A stretch of DNA of 37,500 bases from Symbiodinium natans (GCA_905221605.1 CAJNDS010001779.1:777646-815145); one strand, 5' to 3'; counted from the first letter of the stretch, positions 8,478 through 16,520 are shown. Numbers and translations: made by a program. The notes: generated by a model from the letters alone, not told the origin.

Positions 8478-8583
8478 GACCCAGGAGTCTCCTAGTCATA
8501 AGAAGGGTGACCCTGTTTGGGTTTAAGGGGATTATAAGGGAACCCTAACCCCACAAAAAGGGAATCAGGGCCTACTCTGGGTC
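8478..8583. mobile_element. GACCCAGAGTAGGCCC-type TIR element, copy 1
   Basis: The left end GACCCAGGAGTC and the right end GGCCTACTCTGGGTC are imperfect inverses, 106 bp apart. The same family occurs at 8939-9050 and 22587-22696, with a lone right end at 13441-13467. Confidence 0.6.
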
Positions 8584-8614
8584 CAAAATTCTAAACCCTA
8601 AAGTAGGGTATTTA

Positions 8615-8686
8615 TGACACAGCCTGCCAATACCCCTGGACCTCCAGCCGGGCTATCAGGCTATCATGGATGAGGTCCTTTGGGTG
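8615..8686 (-). CDS. Exon-like segment, unknown protein
   Basis: The minus frame reads HPKDLIHDSLIARLEVQGYW then QAVS and a stop. It lies 31 bp from a TIR element (8478-8583), with a TTTAGGG array (8705-8785) on its other side. Confidence 0.45.
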
Positions 8687-8704
8687 GGGGAGGGAGTGGT
8701 TAGG

Positions 8705-8785
8705 TGTAGGGCTTAGGGTTTACGACTTAGGCTTTGGGGTTTAGGGTTTAGGGTCTAGGGTTCAGGGCTTATAGGGTTTAGGGGG
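8705..8785 (+). repeat. TTTAGGG array
   Basis: Degenerate TTTAGGG units between two minus-strand exon-like segments. Confidence 0.85.
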
Positions 8786-8789
8786 ATTA

Positions 8790-8937
8790 CATAGGAGGAT
8801 CAGGGATCACGGTAGGCTTCGAGTCACAGCACGAACTGTAAACATTCCGAACTCCAAACCTGCATGACTCAACAACCTGCCTGGCCCTAGACGGTATAAA
8901 CCCTACGCTGCAACATTCTTCGGTGGCCAACCTTACT
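8790..8937 (-). CDS. Exon-like segment, Cys/Ser-rich
   Basis: The minus frame includes LATEECCSVGFIPSRARQVV then ESCRFGVRNVYSSC. Its upstream edge coincides with the end of the TIR element at 8939-9050, where GGTCTAG would be the acceptor. Confidence 0.4.
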
Positions 8938-8938
8938 A

Positions 8939-9050
8939 GACCCAAGATCCTAGGAATAAAAGGGTGCCCTTTGTGCAAGGTTTCAAGCTCAAAGGGGCTT
9001 AAGACGGAACCCGAACCCTAACACAAAAACTTAAGGGCCTACCCTGGGTC
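8939..9050. mobile_element. GACCCAGAGTAGGCCC-type TIR element, copy 2, in intron position
   Basis: The left end is GACCCAAGATCC and the right end GGGCCTACCCTGGGTC, 112 bp in all. Its interior shares AAAGGGTGCCCTTT and AAGGGGCTT words with the copy at 22587-22696. It nearly fills the gap between the exon-like segments 8790-8937 and 9066-9242, so it may itself be the intron. Confidence 0.65.
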
Positions 9051-9065
9051 GTACCTTAACAAGAT

Positions 9066-9242
9066 TCATGGCCGCGAGAACGGCTGCCGTGTACTTATTG
9101 CGGGTTCAGGGAAGGAGCAGCGCTGCATTTGTTTCTGACACTTCGCGCGCTCTCCGTCAGTCATTGGCATCTGCATGTAGAGCACTGCAGATTCAGCGTG
9201 CCCAGACCCTTCCTGTGTCTGACCTTGCTCATTCTCCGCGCT
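9066..9242 (-). CDS. Exon-like segment, unknown protein (plus-strand frame also open)
   Basis: The minus frame includes SAVLYMQMPMTDGERAKCQK then QMQRCSFPEPAISTRQPFSR. On the plus strand an ATG frame of 58 codons (9068-9244) begins MAARTAAVYLLRVQGRSSAA, resembling a targeting presequence, and takes its stop from the CCCTAAA array. The minus reading fits the neighbourhood better. Confidence 0.4.
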   Translation of the reverse strand, partial: SAENEQGQTQEGSGHAESAVLYMQMPMTDGERAKCQKQMQRCSFPEPAISTRQPFSRP

Positions 9243-9409
9243 AAACCCTAAACCTTAAACCCTAAACCCCAACCCAAACTGCCTGTCAGCACCCCGCCAT
9301 CCCAAGAAAAGCCCCGGATTACATACTCAAGAGAAAGAACTTCCGCTTCCCCTAACCCCTTCCCCCTCTCAAAGCTCCAGACCTCGGGAAAACCAACAGA
9401 ATCCCAACC

Positions 9410-9635
9410 TCTAAACCGCCTATAAACGCTATCAATCCTACAAACCCCCATAAGCCCGATAAACCCTGTAAATCCTATAAACCCTATAAGCCCTATAAAC
9501 CCTATAAGCCCCATAAACCCGATAAGCGCTACAAGCCCTTTAAACCCTACAGACCCTTTAAGCCCTATGAACCCTATGAGCCCTATAAGCCCGATAACCC
9601 CTCTAAACCCTACACTCCAATCCCAAGCTACCAGG
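9410..9635 (-). repeat. 9-bp telomere-derived repeat (CCCTATAAA/CCCTATAAG)
   Basis: About 20 units of CCCTATAAA, CCCTATAAG, CCCGATAAG and CCCTTTAAA form a longer-unit relative of the CCCTAAA heptamer. It runs into a perfect CCCTAAA array at 9640-9717. Confidence 0.75.
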
Positions 9636-9639
9636 GCCA

Positions 9640-9717
9640 GACCCTAAACCCTAAACCCTAAACCCTAAACCCTAAACCCTAAACCCTAAACCCTAAACCC
9701 TAAACCCTAAACCCTAG
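9640..9717 (-). repeat. CCCTAAA array
   Basis: About 10 near-perfect units immediately left of an exon-like segment. Confidence 0.9.
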
Positions 9718-9719
9718 AC

Positions 9720-9802
9720 AACCCTCCAAGGGTCTGGTTCCGCTAGCCAGAAGGACTCTCCTCCGAGGGGCATCTTCTGTCGTGGAGTCCCTGGGTTCTA
9801 GG
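9720..9802 (-). CDS. Exon-like segment, unknown protein
   Basis: The minus frame reads STTEDAPRRRVLLASGTRPL then EGCLG. A second minus frame (QKMPLGGESFWLAEPDPW) is also plausible. A CCCTAAA array is on the left and TTTAGGG on the right. Confidence 0.4.
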
Positions 9803-10070
9803 GACTGGGTTTAGGGTTTAGGGTTTAAGATTTAGGGTTTGGGATTTGGGGTTTAGGGTTTGGGGTTCGGGTTTTGGGGTTTGGGGTTTGGGGTTTGGGG
9901 TTTAGGGTCAGGGGTTTAGAGTTTATAGAGCTTTGGGGTAAAGGATACAGGGTTTATGGAGTTTGGGGTGTATGGGGTTTGGGGTTTAAAGTTTAGGGCT
10001 GAAAGAGTCTTGGGGTTTAGGGTTTAGGATTTAGGGTTCAGGGTTTGGGGTTAGGCTTATACGGCCCTAG
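9802..10070 (+). repeat. Long degenerate TTTAGGG/TTTGGGG array
   Basis: TTTAGGG units grade into TTTGGGG and other variants over about 270 bp. Confidence 0.85.
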
Positions 10071-10204
10071 ACATTTGACCCGAAGCCCTCATGCAGAACC
10101 AACCGGAATACCGGTATTGCACAGTAGGGAAGGAAGGAATGCAGGAATTGGGCAGCAGGGGGGGGGGGTGCGATTAAATCATCCTCCTACCATTCCAGAG
10201 ACTG

Positions 10205-10290
10205 AGCCGTTGTTAATCCTAAACTATAAGCCCTAAACCCTAAACCCTAAACCCTAAACCCTAAACCCTAAACCCTAAACCCTAAGCCCT
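10205..10290 (-). repeat. CCCTAAA array
   Basis: About 10 near-perfect units left of the 10.3-kb exon-like segment. Confidence 0.9.
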
Positions 10291-10304
10291 ACACTTCTAA
10301 CCCT

Positions 10305-10448
10305 TCAAGGTGTTTGAGAACTGGGGATGCGTGGGGTTGAGAGGGGCTCTGCGGCTCGGGGCCCCTCCGTTACTGCCAAGAGCTCAGGAGACTTTCGGCG
10401 TGTCTTTGGGGGGATGCTTTCAGGGATGTGGGCTGACAAAAGAGGGTG
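10305..10448 (-). CDS. Exon-like segment, Pro/Arg-rich
   Basis: The minus frame includes HIPESIPPKTRRKSPELLAV then TEGPRAAEPLSTPRIPSSQT and a stop. A plus frame is also open. CCCTAAA is on the left and TTTAGGG (10450-10535) on the right. Confidence 0.4.
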   Translation of the reverse strand, partial: HPLLSAHIPESIPPKTRRKSPELLAVTEGPRAAEPLSTPRIPSSQTP

Positions 10449-10449
10449 A

Positions 10450-10535
10450 GGGTTTAGGGTTTAGGGTTTAGGGTTCAGGGTTCAGGGTTCAGGGTTCAGG
10501 GTTCAGGGTTCAGGGTTTAAAATTTAGGGTTTAGG
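10450..10535 (+). repeat. TTTAGGG array with a GGGTTCA block
   Basis: Three TTTAGGG units are followed by about six identical GGGTTCA variant units. This array alone would form the whole short intron between the 10.6- and 10.4-kb segments. Confidence 0.85.
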
Positions 10536-10662
10536 CTGATTTGGGATGATTTCGGGTGTCATCCATGGGCTGCTTGTTAAGGACCTCAGCACCCCGTCTC
10601 CTTTCGTCACAAGTCTCCTGAGCTTTCAAGGCATTTGCAGCAGCTTCGGTGCTTGCAGGGGG
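10531..10662 (-). CDS. Exon-like segment, charged helical
   Basis: The minus frame reads STEAAANALKAQETCDERRR then GAEVLNKQPMDDTRNHPKSA and a stop supplied by the array edge. It is strongly protein-like. TTTAGGG arrays lie on both sides. Confidence 0.55.
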   Translation of the reverse strand, partial: PPASTEAAANALKAQETCDERRRGAEVLNKQPMDDTRNHPKSA

Positions 10663-10705
10663 TTTAGGGTTTAGGGTTTCGGGTTTAGGGTTTAGGGTTT
10701 AGGGT

Positions 10706-10813
10706 TGCAGGAACGCGGGGGCGCCTAGCGCAAGGCGGCCTGATTTCCAGCCGCGCACCGCTCGCGTCGTACGTCGGAAACGTGGCCTTCGAAAGGCCAG
10801 CAAAGAGAAAGCG
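10706..10813 (-). CDS. Exon-like segment, unknown protein
   Basis: The minus frame includes AGLSKATFPTYDASGARLEI then RPPCARRPRVPA. A plus frame (SRAPLASYVGNVAFERPAKR) is also reasonable, so the strand is uncertain. Confidence 0.35.
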
Positions 10814-11022
10814 CTAGGGCAATGGCCCTTGCACTTCCAGATTCACTAACTTACCATCCTTCTTGTAGGCAGCTCTGAAGCGACTCAGATACGGAACAAT
10901 AATCCCCGAATACTAAATACTGTTTTAAATACTCCCCATACACTATAAAATAACAACACGGGGCGGGAGTCTATACTAGGGGGAAGGGATTGCCTGCCCA
11001 CTTCCCTCCTAAGTACAAGGAA

Positions 11023-11131
11023 GCCCTGAACCCTAAACCCCAAACCCCAATCCCCAAACCCTAAACCCTAAAACCCTAAACCCTAAACCCCAAACCCTAA
11101 AGCCTAAACCCTAAACCCTAAAACCTAAACC
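11023..11131 (-). repeat. CCCTAAA array
   Basis: CCCTAAA with CCCCAAA and CCTAAAA variants. Confidence 0.85.
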
Positions 11132-11196
11132 CCATTATCTTGGTCCCGGTCGTGGAGGCTCTCAGGCCCCACCTCCTTTCGTCGGCACCTCCGGTT
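11132..11196 (-). CDS. Exon-like segment, short
   Basis: The minus frame reads GGADERRWGLRASTTGTKIM. It shares the word GACGAAAGGAG with the 10.6-kb segment, which may reflect a duplicated piece. CCCTAAA is on the left and a G-rich array on the right. Confidence 0.3.
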
Positions 11197-11534
11197 AGGG
11201 GGGGGGGGGTTTACAAGTAGGGTTTAGGAGGTTTTGGGGTTGAGGGTTTAGGGTTTAGGGTTTAGGTTTTAGCTTTTGGGGTTACAAGTAGGGTTCTTTA
11301 GTTGCTGAAATCATAAGCCCCCCAAAAAGGTGCGCACTTTCAGTTCTATAGGGGATGAAAGTACGTAATCCCAAAAAGTGTAAAGTGTGCTCGCTCAGCT
11401 CCTAGGGGTTTAGGAGGGTTTGGGGTTGAGGGTTTAGGGCCCTTCGGTACATAAAGGGGTCCCCAACTAAGGGCCAGAACCCTAAACCCTTGTAACACTA
11501 TAAACCCTAAGGCCTTTCCCAACTATGGGCCTCT

Positions 11535-11633
11535 GCACCCCCAAACCCCAAACCCTAAACCCCGAACCCTAAGCCCTAAACCCCGAACCCTAAACCAAAA
11601 ACCCCAAACCCTAAACCCTAAACCCTAACCTCG
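11535..11633 (-). repeat. CCCTAAA array
   Basis: CCCTAAA, CCCCAAA and CCCCGAA units left of the 11.7-kb exon. Confidence 0.85.
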
Positions 11634-11653
11634 ACAACGCGCCACTGACTTAC

Positions 11654-11732
11654 GCCTCAGCTTGAGATTTGCAAAGCCTGGCTTCTTGAGGATTATGGGG
11701 ACATGGGCATGGCCACCAACAATTCGGGTCGG
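11654..11732 (-). CDS. Exon with canonical 5' splice site
   Basis: The minus frame reads RIVGGHAHVPIILKKPGFAN then LKLR, followed by a consensus donor GTAAGT (complement of 11648-11653). CCCTAAA is on the left and TTTGGGG/TTTAGGG on the right. This is one of the better-delimited exons; no family recognised. Confidence 0.6.
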
Positions 11733-11994
11733 GGTTTGGGGTATGGGGTTTGGGGTTTGGGGTTTGGGGTTCTGGATGCAGGGCCTAATTATACGGGTGC
11801 TCTAAGGCGGTGCTAACTCAGTAAGGTTCAGGCCTTTTGGGGTCTAGGGATTCGGGTTTAGTTTTACTATGTAGGGACCATAAAGGGAATATCATTAGTA
11901 CTTCTTCTGACCCCATGTAGCACATAATAGAGGCCGGCCCTCGGCCCTCCATCCTCTTAGCTCTCATTCATGTGGGGTGCTCCTAACCCTACGG

Positions 11995-12017
11995 ATAAGT
12001 ACCCATGAACCTCCAAG
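11995..12017 (-). mobile_element. Solo TIR of the CTTGGAGG family
   Basis: Only the right-hand end (TAAGTACCCATGAACCTCCAAG) is present. It is joined to a CCCTAAA array, as if the array replaced or broke the element. Confidence 0.5.
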
Positions 12018-12021
12018 TAGC

Positions 12022-12072
12022 CCTAAACCCTAAACCCTAAACCCTAAACCCTGAACCCTGAACCCTGAACCC
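12022..12072 (-). repeat. CCCTAAA/CCCTGAA array
   Basis: Four CCCTAAA units followed by CCCTGAA units, between a solo TIR and an exon-like segment. Confidence 0.9.
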
Positions 12073-12163
12073 TTGCTCCCCGCCGTGCCTTCAGAATCCG
12101 CTTGATCTCTGTGGCGGCTTGCACCTGACTTATCGGAAAGCCCTCGGAGACCGCTTGGGACAT
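12071..12163 (-). CDS. Exon-like segment, helical
   Basis: The minus frame reads MSQAVSEGFPISQVQAATEI then KRILKARRGARVQ, strongly protein-like. CCCTAAA is on the left and TTTAGGG (12164-12250) on the right. The ATG could be internal. Confidence 0.6.
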
Positions 12164-12250
12164 GTTAGGGTTTAGGGTTTAGGGTTTAGGGTTTAGGGTC
12201 TAGGGTTTAGGGTTTACGGATTAGGGTTAAGGGTTTAGGATGGGTTTAGG
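12164..12250 (+). repeat. TTTAGGG array
   Basis: Near-perfect TTTAGGG units directly following the exon-like segment. Confidence 0.9.
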
Positions 12251-12418
12251 GCGCCTTTATAGCCCCTCCCCTGTGTGACGTTACTTGGGGCTACATAAGG
12301 GCCCCCAGCAGGCAAACCCTTGAAGGAGCCCTCTGGGCCCTATAGCTCCTGAATTCCTTGCAAGCCGGTAAGCTTCTGTTGGGACTCCTGTCGTTGCTTG
12401 TTGGGGGGGCTGGCCCGA

Positions 12419-12572
12419 TAAACCCTGAACCCTGAACCCTGAACCCTGAACCCTGAACCCTGAACCCTGAACCCTGAACCCTGAACCCTGAACCCTAAAC
12501 CCTAAACCCTAAACCCTAAACCCTAAACCCTAAACCCTAAACCCTAAACCCTGACCCTAAACCCTAAACCCT
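12419..12572 (-). repeat. CCCTGAA block joined to CCCTAAA block
   Basis: About ten identical CCCTGAA units are followed by about nine CCCTAAA units and a few imperfect ones. The sharp change of unit shows local tandem expansion of a mutated unit. Confidence 0.95.
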
Positions 12573-12665
12573 GGGCACCTTCTCCGACTCTGTGAGTTCG
12601 GGCTCTGCAGGCCAGGCATCATCTGGCCAGCCGCCTGCAGCCAAAGCCGTGCACCCGTGCGCCCT
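12573..12665. CDS. Exon-like segment, strand uncertain
   Basis: The minus frame (GARLWLQAAGQMMPGLQSPN) and a plus frame (SDSVSSGSAGQASSGQPPAA) are both open and plausible. The minus strand is favoured only by the neighbourhood. Confidence 0.25.
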
Positions 12666-12800
12666 ACACACCTGAACCCGGCCCCTAACCTAGAGCCTGA
12701 ACCCTAAAACCCAAGAACCCTGAACCTCAGACGCTGTGCCCGAGAGGTGGAGGGGTTGGGTTCAGGGGTTCCCTAAAAACCCCAAAACCTTTTCAGCCTT

Positions 12801-12883
12801 GGGATGTGACCCCGTATACTGACATCCCTTAATAGTCATTATAATCCCTACTAAAGGACTGTTAGTATAAGGGGGAACATCCC
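12801..12883. mobile_element. GTTCCCCCTTGTACTAAC-family TIR element, copy 1
   Basis: An imperfect palindrome: GGGATGTGACCCCGTATACT at left versus the inverse of AGTATAAGGGGGAACATCCC at right, 83 bp. A near-identical 23-bp direct repeat flanks it (12781-12803 and 12886-12908, one mismatch). Relatives are at 31351-31437 and 32013-32094. Confidence 0.6.
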
Positions 12884-12908
12884 AACCCAAAACCCTTTCA
12901 GCCTTGGG

Positions 12909-13440
12909 CTCAGGGCGTTTGGGATTCTTTGGATTTGGGAGGGTCGCGGTGGGGTTGGGCTACACTTGGCCCTCTTGGTACCATAAGGCAAAAGGGTCAC
13001 AAGGACTGCACAATTCAAAACGAGACCCTTAATGAACCCCGAACCCTCACTGAACCTTAAACCCACATTCCCCCCCCCCCCCCCCCCCCCCAACCCTCAT
13101 AACCCAAACCCTAACCCTATAGTAGCACTCATCTTAACCCCCCAAACCCTAAACCGTTGTGTCAGCATCCGAACACTTAAGCCCCACATAGCCCAAATAT
13201 TTATTCGTACGGCTTCTCGGCGCACAGTCACAGTCTTAGAGCCTTAGGGTGAGGGGGTTACGGCCATAGCCAGATGGAACTGTGGATACCCTGTAGGCCT
13301 AGCCTCTAAGCCCTAGAACCATACAAACCCTAAAGCCCTGAAGCCCTAAAGCCTAAAACCCTAAGGCCCTCAAAGCCGAAAACCTTGAAACCCTGAAGCC
13401 CAAAGCACCAAAGTTCCAAAAACCGAAAACCCTGAACAAA
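12909..13440. other. C-rich stretch, no gene recognised
   Basis: This holds a 22-base poly-C tract (13070-13091), telomere-like words and degenerate CCCTAAAG units at 13310-13435. Open frames here are low-complexity. Confidence 0.5.
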
Positions 13441-13467
13441 AAGGGGAACCAGGGCCTACTCTGGGTC
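13441..13467 (-). mobile_element. Solo right end of the GACCCAGAGTAGGCCC family
   Basis: AGGGCCTACTCTGGGTC preceded by AAAAAGGGGAACC matches the right ends at 8583 and 22696. No left partner was found. It abuts the exon-like segment at 13471. Confidence 0.5.
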
Positions 13468-13470
13468 CTA

Positions 13471-13551
13471 GCAAAATAAGCTTCGGCTTCTTCCCGGCGG
13501 TTCCAGGCCTGCGGTGTCTACGGCATGGCGATCGTCCTGGGCTTTGGCTGA
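13471..13551 (-). CDS. Exon-like segment, unknown protein
   Basis: The minus frame reads AKAQDDRHAVDTAGLEPPGR then SRS, after AG acceptors in AATTCAG and GCCCAG. Its 3' side touches a solo TIR end. Confidence 0.5.
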
Positions 13552-13822
13552 ATTTTGGGGGCTTTAGGGGCCTCAGCTTGTCTTTTCGTTGTTTTGTTTA
13601 TTTGTTGTTGTAGTTTTAGGTTATTGTTTTCCTTGCTTGTTTGATTGTTTTTTTTTGGTGGGGGTGGAGACCTAAACCCTATAGACTATAGACCCTAACC
13701 TCTTAGCCCTAAACAGGCTTAGGGGGGGAGGGGGGGGGCTTCGGGCTGAAGGTTTTACCGGGAAGCCTTCGGGCTGAAGGTTTCGGTGTTCGGCTTCGGT
13801 GTTCGGTTCTCGGGTTTTAGGG

Positions 13823-13843
13823 TTTTTTTTTTTTTTTTTTTTT
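13823..13843 (+). repeat. Poly-T tract
   Basis: About 21 T in a row, a pyrimidine tract on the plus strand and poly-A on the minus strand. Confidence 0.8.
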
Positions 13844-14009
13844 AAGTGAGTCGGACTTTTTAGAGGTTTAAGGTTTGGGTGTTTAGGGTTTAGGGTTCAG
13901 GGTTGAGGGACTTGAGGTTGAAGGTCGGAGAACCACGGTGGTTTTGCTGCATTCTGCATTCTGCAGGCTTGAAACCGACACCGAAGCCCTAAACACTAAA
14001 CTTCAAACC

Positions 14010-14212
14010 CCAAAGCCTTGACCCAAACCCGAAACCCGAAACCCGAAACCCGAAACCCGAAACCCGAAACCCTAAACCCTAAACCCTAAACCCTAAACCC
14101 TAAACCTCAACCCTACACCCTAAACCCTAAACCCTAAACCCTAAACCCTAACCCTAAACCCTAAACCCTTAACCCTGAACCTCTAAACCCTAAACCCCAA
14201 ACCCTCCAAAGA
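14010..14212 (-). repeat. CCCGAAA block joined to CCCTAAA block
   Basis: Seven or so CCCGAAA units change into CCCTAAA units, about 200 bp in total. This is another homogenised variant block. Confidence 0.9.
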
Positions 14213-14365
14213 CCTCCTCCAGAACCCACGTTTTGAAACACTGGAGCAGAAAACGCGCGACTCCCACGGCCAAGGCACGGATTCCCAGTCGCAGGTGAGC
14301 GGGCCGACTTCGCACCACTCTTCGCCGTAGTACTCGTACTCATCATACTGATCATACTCATCTTC
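14213..14365 (-). CDS. Exon, acidic Tyr-rich
   Basis: The acceptor CGCCTAG is followed by a minus frame EDEYDQYDEYEYYGEEWCEV then GPLTCDWESVPWPWESRVFC. The donor is uncertain. CCCTAAA is on the left and TTTAGGG (14378-14430) on the right. Its composition is like the acidic exon at 16.3 kb, possibly the same gene. Confidence 0.6.
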
Positions 14366-14377
14366 CTAGGCGGTGAT

Positions 14378-14430
14378 TAGGGGGGTTTTGGGTTTAGGGT
14401 TTAGGGTTTATGGTTTAGGGTTTAGGGTTT
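14378..14430 (+). repeat. TTTAGGG array
   Basis: TTTAGGG units between two exon-like segments only about 60 bp apart. It would make up most of a short intron. Confidence 0.9.
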
Positions 14431-14516
14431 CATGGAACCGCTTAAAGGGGGCCTTCGAATTTCGGGGGCGCGCGGCTTCGCTCGATAAGATCCACTGGCT
14501 GTAGGGCCCCTGAGCC
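14426..14516 (-). CDS. Exon-like segment, basic
   Basis: The best minus frame reads QWILSSEAARPRNSKAPFKR then FHET. Two other minus frames are open, so the frame is not certain. The acceptor may be CTACAG or CTCAG. Confidence 0.4.
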
Positions 14517-14639
14517 CTAACCCTAGAAAACACTCCTAGAAAACACTGTAACCCCCATTAACCCCACAAACCTCCAAAAGCAGCCTAGAAACACTACGAA
14601 CCCCATAAACCCTACAAACCCCTGAAACTCCTGAACATT

Positions 14640-14680
14640 CAACCTGAAACCCTTAAACCCTAAACCCTAAACCCCTCAAC
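14640..14680 (-). repeat. CCCTAAA array
   Basis: A short array left of the 14.7-kb exon-like segment. A second array of the same orientation lies at 14790-14855. Confidence 0.85.
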
Positions 14681-14681
14681 T

Positions 14682-14785
14682 CTCAACTCCGCAGCCTTTC
14701 CCAATGCTCCGAACGCCCGAGCGTCTGCGTACTTGGGGTCGTCAGGATAATCCTCGACATGCCCAGACCTCTGATCCCCAAGACC
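14682..14785 (-). CDS. Exon-like segment, acidic
   Basis: The minus frame reads HVEDYPDDPKYADARAFGAL then GKAAELR, with GC-rich third positions. CCCTAAA arrays lie on both sides. Confidence 0.55.
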
Positions 14786-15081
14786 TATATAAAACCCTAT
14801 GTAAACCCTAAACCCTAAACCCCAAATCCTAAACCCTAAACCCCAAACCCTAAACAACCCAGCTGGAAAATTTGGGGCTTGCGGTCCTTAGAAGCCTGAA
14901 CCCGGAACCCCTGAACCCTACACCCTGAACCCCTGAACCCCTAATGAGTCCGTTCTTTGCTGGAATTTGGAAGGACCCACCCGTACAAGAAGTGGTGTCC
15001 TAGGGCTTGGGGGCTTAGGGGTGTAGGGGGGCTTAGGGGCCTGGGGGCTTCGGGGCTTAGGGTTTAGGGTTTCGGGTTTAG

Positions 15082-15168
15082 GAGCTCCTGGTCGTAGTCC
15101 GCCTTGTAGGCGTTCGGACCGGCGGGGAGGCCATTTTCGAGGCGGTACTCCTTGAAGCCAGGCTTCGA
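15082..15168 (-). CDS. Exon-like segment, unknown protein
   Basis: The minus frame reads GFKEYRLENGLPAGPNAYKA then DYDQELL, with strong codon bias (TTC AAG GAG TAC CGC CTC). TTTAGGG arrays lie on both sides. Confidence 0.6.
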
Positions 15169-15204
15169 GAGGATTTAGGGTTTAGGGTTTATCCTTCTTG
15201 AGCA

Positions 15205-15299
15205 GCGCCCCAACCCTAAACCCTGAACCCTGAACCCTCAGACCCGAAACCCTCAAACCCCGTGCCAGGCAACCCTAAACCCTACACACTAAACCCTAA
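15205..15299 (-). repeat. CCCTAAA/CCCTGAA array
   Basis: An interrupted array left of the 15.3-kb exon. Confidence 0.8.
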
Positions 15300-15386
15300 A
15301 ACAATCCGAGGTTCGAGGTCACCAACCTCCCAGGCCCAGCTAAGCGCACCGACGTCCCAATATTCCTTGGCGTCGTAGCCGCTTTT
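15300..15386 (-). CDS. Exon-like segment, Trp-rich
   Basis: After CCCAAAAG the minus frame reads GYDAKEYWDVGALSWAWEVG then DLEPRIV. CCCTAAA is on the left and G-rich repeat on the right. Confidence 0.6.
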
Positions 15387-15399
15387 GGGGGGTTTTTGG

Positions 15400-15915
15400 A
15401 TTGAGGGCTCAGGGTTTGTCTGGGGCTCCATTTCCTAAAATTTTGGGGGGTTATGCCCTATATTGCTATAGCCTATATTTAGGGTGTTACAACCTGCTGT
15501 TATTGTGGGTTTGGGAGTCGCAGGTAGTGTTTAGGGTTTCAGGCTTATAGCCCTAGGGTTCTGAGGATGCATCTCTTTAGGGGTTGGGTGGGCCGCATTA
15601 AGATGCACTTAGGCGCTTCTTGAGGGGCACAGTGCTTGGAGGGTCCAGGAGGGGTTTAGGGTTGTAGGGTGTTAGAGGTTTGCTTGCGGCTATTTTGAGC
15701 CTTTTGGGGTGATCTGGTTTTCGGCTTTGGGTTTGGGGCTGTAGGGGTCCAGGCTTTGGGGTTCTAGGGTCTAAGGGGGCTGTAGGGTTTTAGGTTGATG
15801 GCTTCGGGAGGACTTTGGGGTTTTCGGGCTAAGGGTTGCGGCTTTTCGGCTTCGGGCGTCTGGGGGGGTAGTCACGGTTGCTGCTGGGCGGGGACAGGCG
15901 AAGGCCGGAGGCTTT
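15400..15915 (+). other. G-rich degenerate repeat; no gene recognised
   Basis: Decayed TTTAGGG-type sequence with interspersed unique DNA. No convincing coding segment. Confidence 0.5.
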
Positions 15916-15958
15916 TCCCCTAAACCCTAAACCCTAAACCCTAAACCCTAAACCCCAA
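15916..15958 (-). repeat. CCCTAAA array
   Basis: Five near-perfect units. The 50-base segment to its right (15959-16011) is open on both strands and not assignable. Confidence 0.9.
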
Positions 15959-16140
15959 TCGTGCAGGTCCGGACATGTCATGTGAAGATGAAGCCCTGCC
16001 GGTTCCGCGTTCGGGTTTAGGCCTCAGGGTCCGAAGGGTTCCTATTTAGGGTTCAGCGTGATAGTACGCAGACCTAAATGCAACTGCGACAAGATCCTCA
16101 GTGTTCGTTCCTTTTTGGGGACGAGGGGCTATCCCTGCAT

Positions 16141-16275
16141 TCTTGGGGTAGGTACGCAAATATGGGCCCTTAAATGGGGACCCCTTATATGCCCCTTCTG
16201 TACCCGATACAACCCAGGGGCGCATACTTCAGAACCCTTTAAAGGAGGTAAGAGACCATATTCAGGGACCATGAA
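16141..16275. repeat. GGGCCCAT-family element
   Basis: It shares ATGGGCCCTTA at left and CATACTTCAGAACCCTTTAA at right with the copies at 20062-20201 and 4136-4260, and it ends against a CCCTAAA array at 16280. Confidence 0.45.
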
Positions 16276-16316
16276 ACTACAACCCCTAAACCCTAAACCC
16301 TAAACCCTAAACCCCT
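16275..16316 (-). repeat. CCCTAAA array
   Basis: A short perfect array left of the acidic 16.3-kb exon. Confidence 0.9.
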
Positions 16317-16425
16317 CCATATTGCGCCCCCCAGGCTCGGCATCCCCGTCGTAGGGCCAATCCTCTTCCGCCTCATCAACCTCAGCCTCCTCTTCTTCAT
16401 CCTCCTCCTGCGGGCAGGTCTGAGG
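16315..16425 (-). CDS. Exon-like segment, Glu/Asp-rich
   Basis: The minus frame includes EEDEEEEAEVDEAEEDWPYD then GDAEPGG. It may begin after the acceptor GCCCGCAG. CCCTAAA is on the left and TTTAGGG (16436-16478) on the right. Probably a disordered acidic linker. Confidence 0.55.
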
Positions 16426-16520
16426 CCTACCCTAATGGGGTTTAGGGTTTGGGGTTTAGGGTTTGGGGTTTAGCGTTTATGGTAACTTTAGTCATCCTCC
16501 TCCTGCGCGGGTCGACCCTA

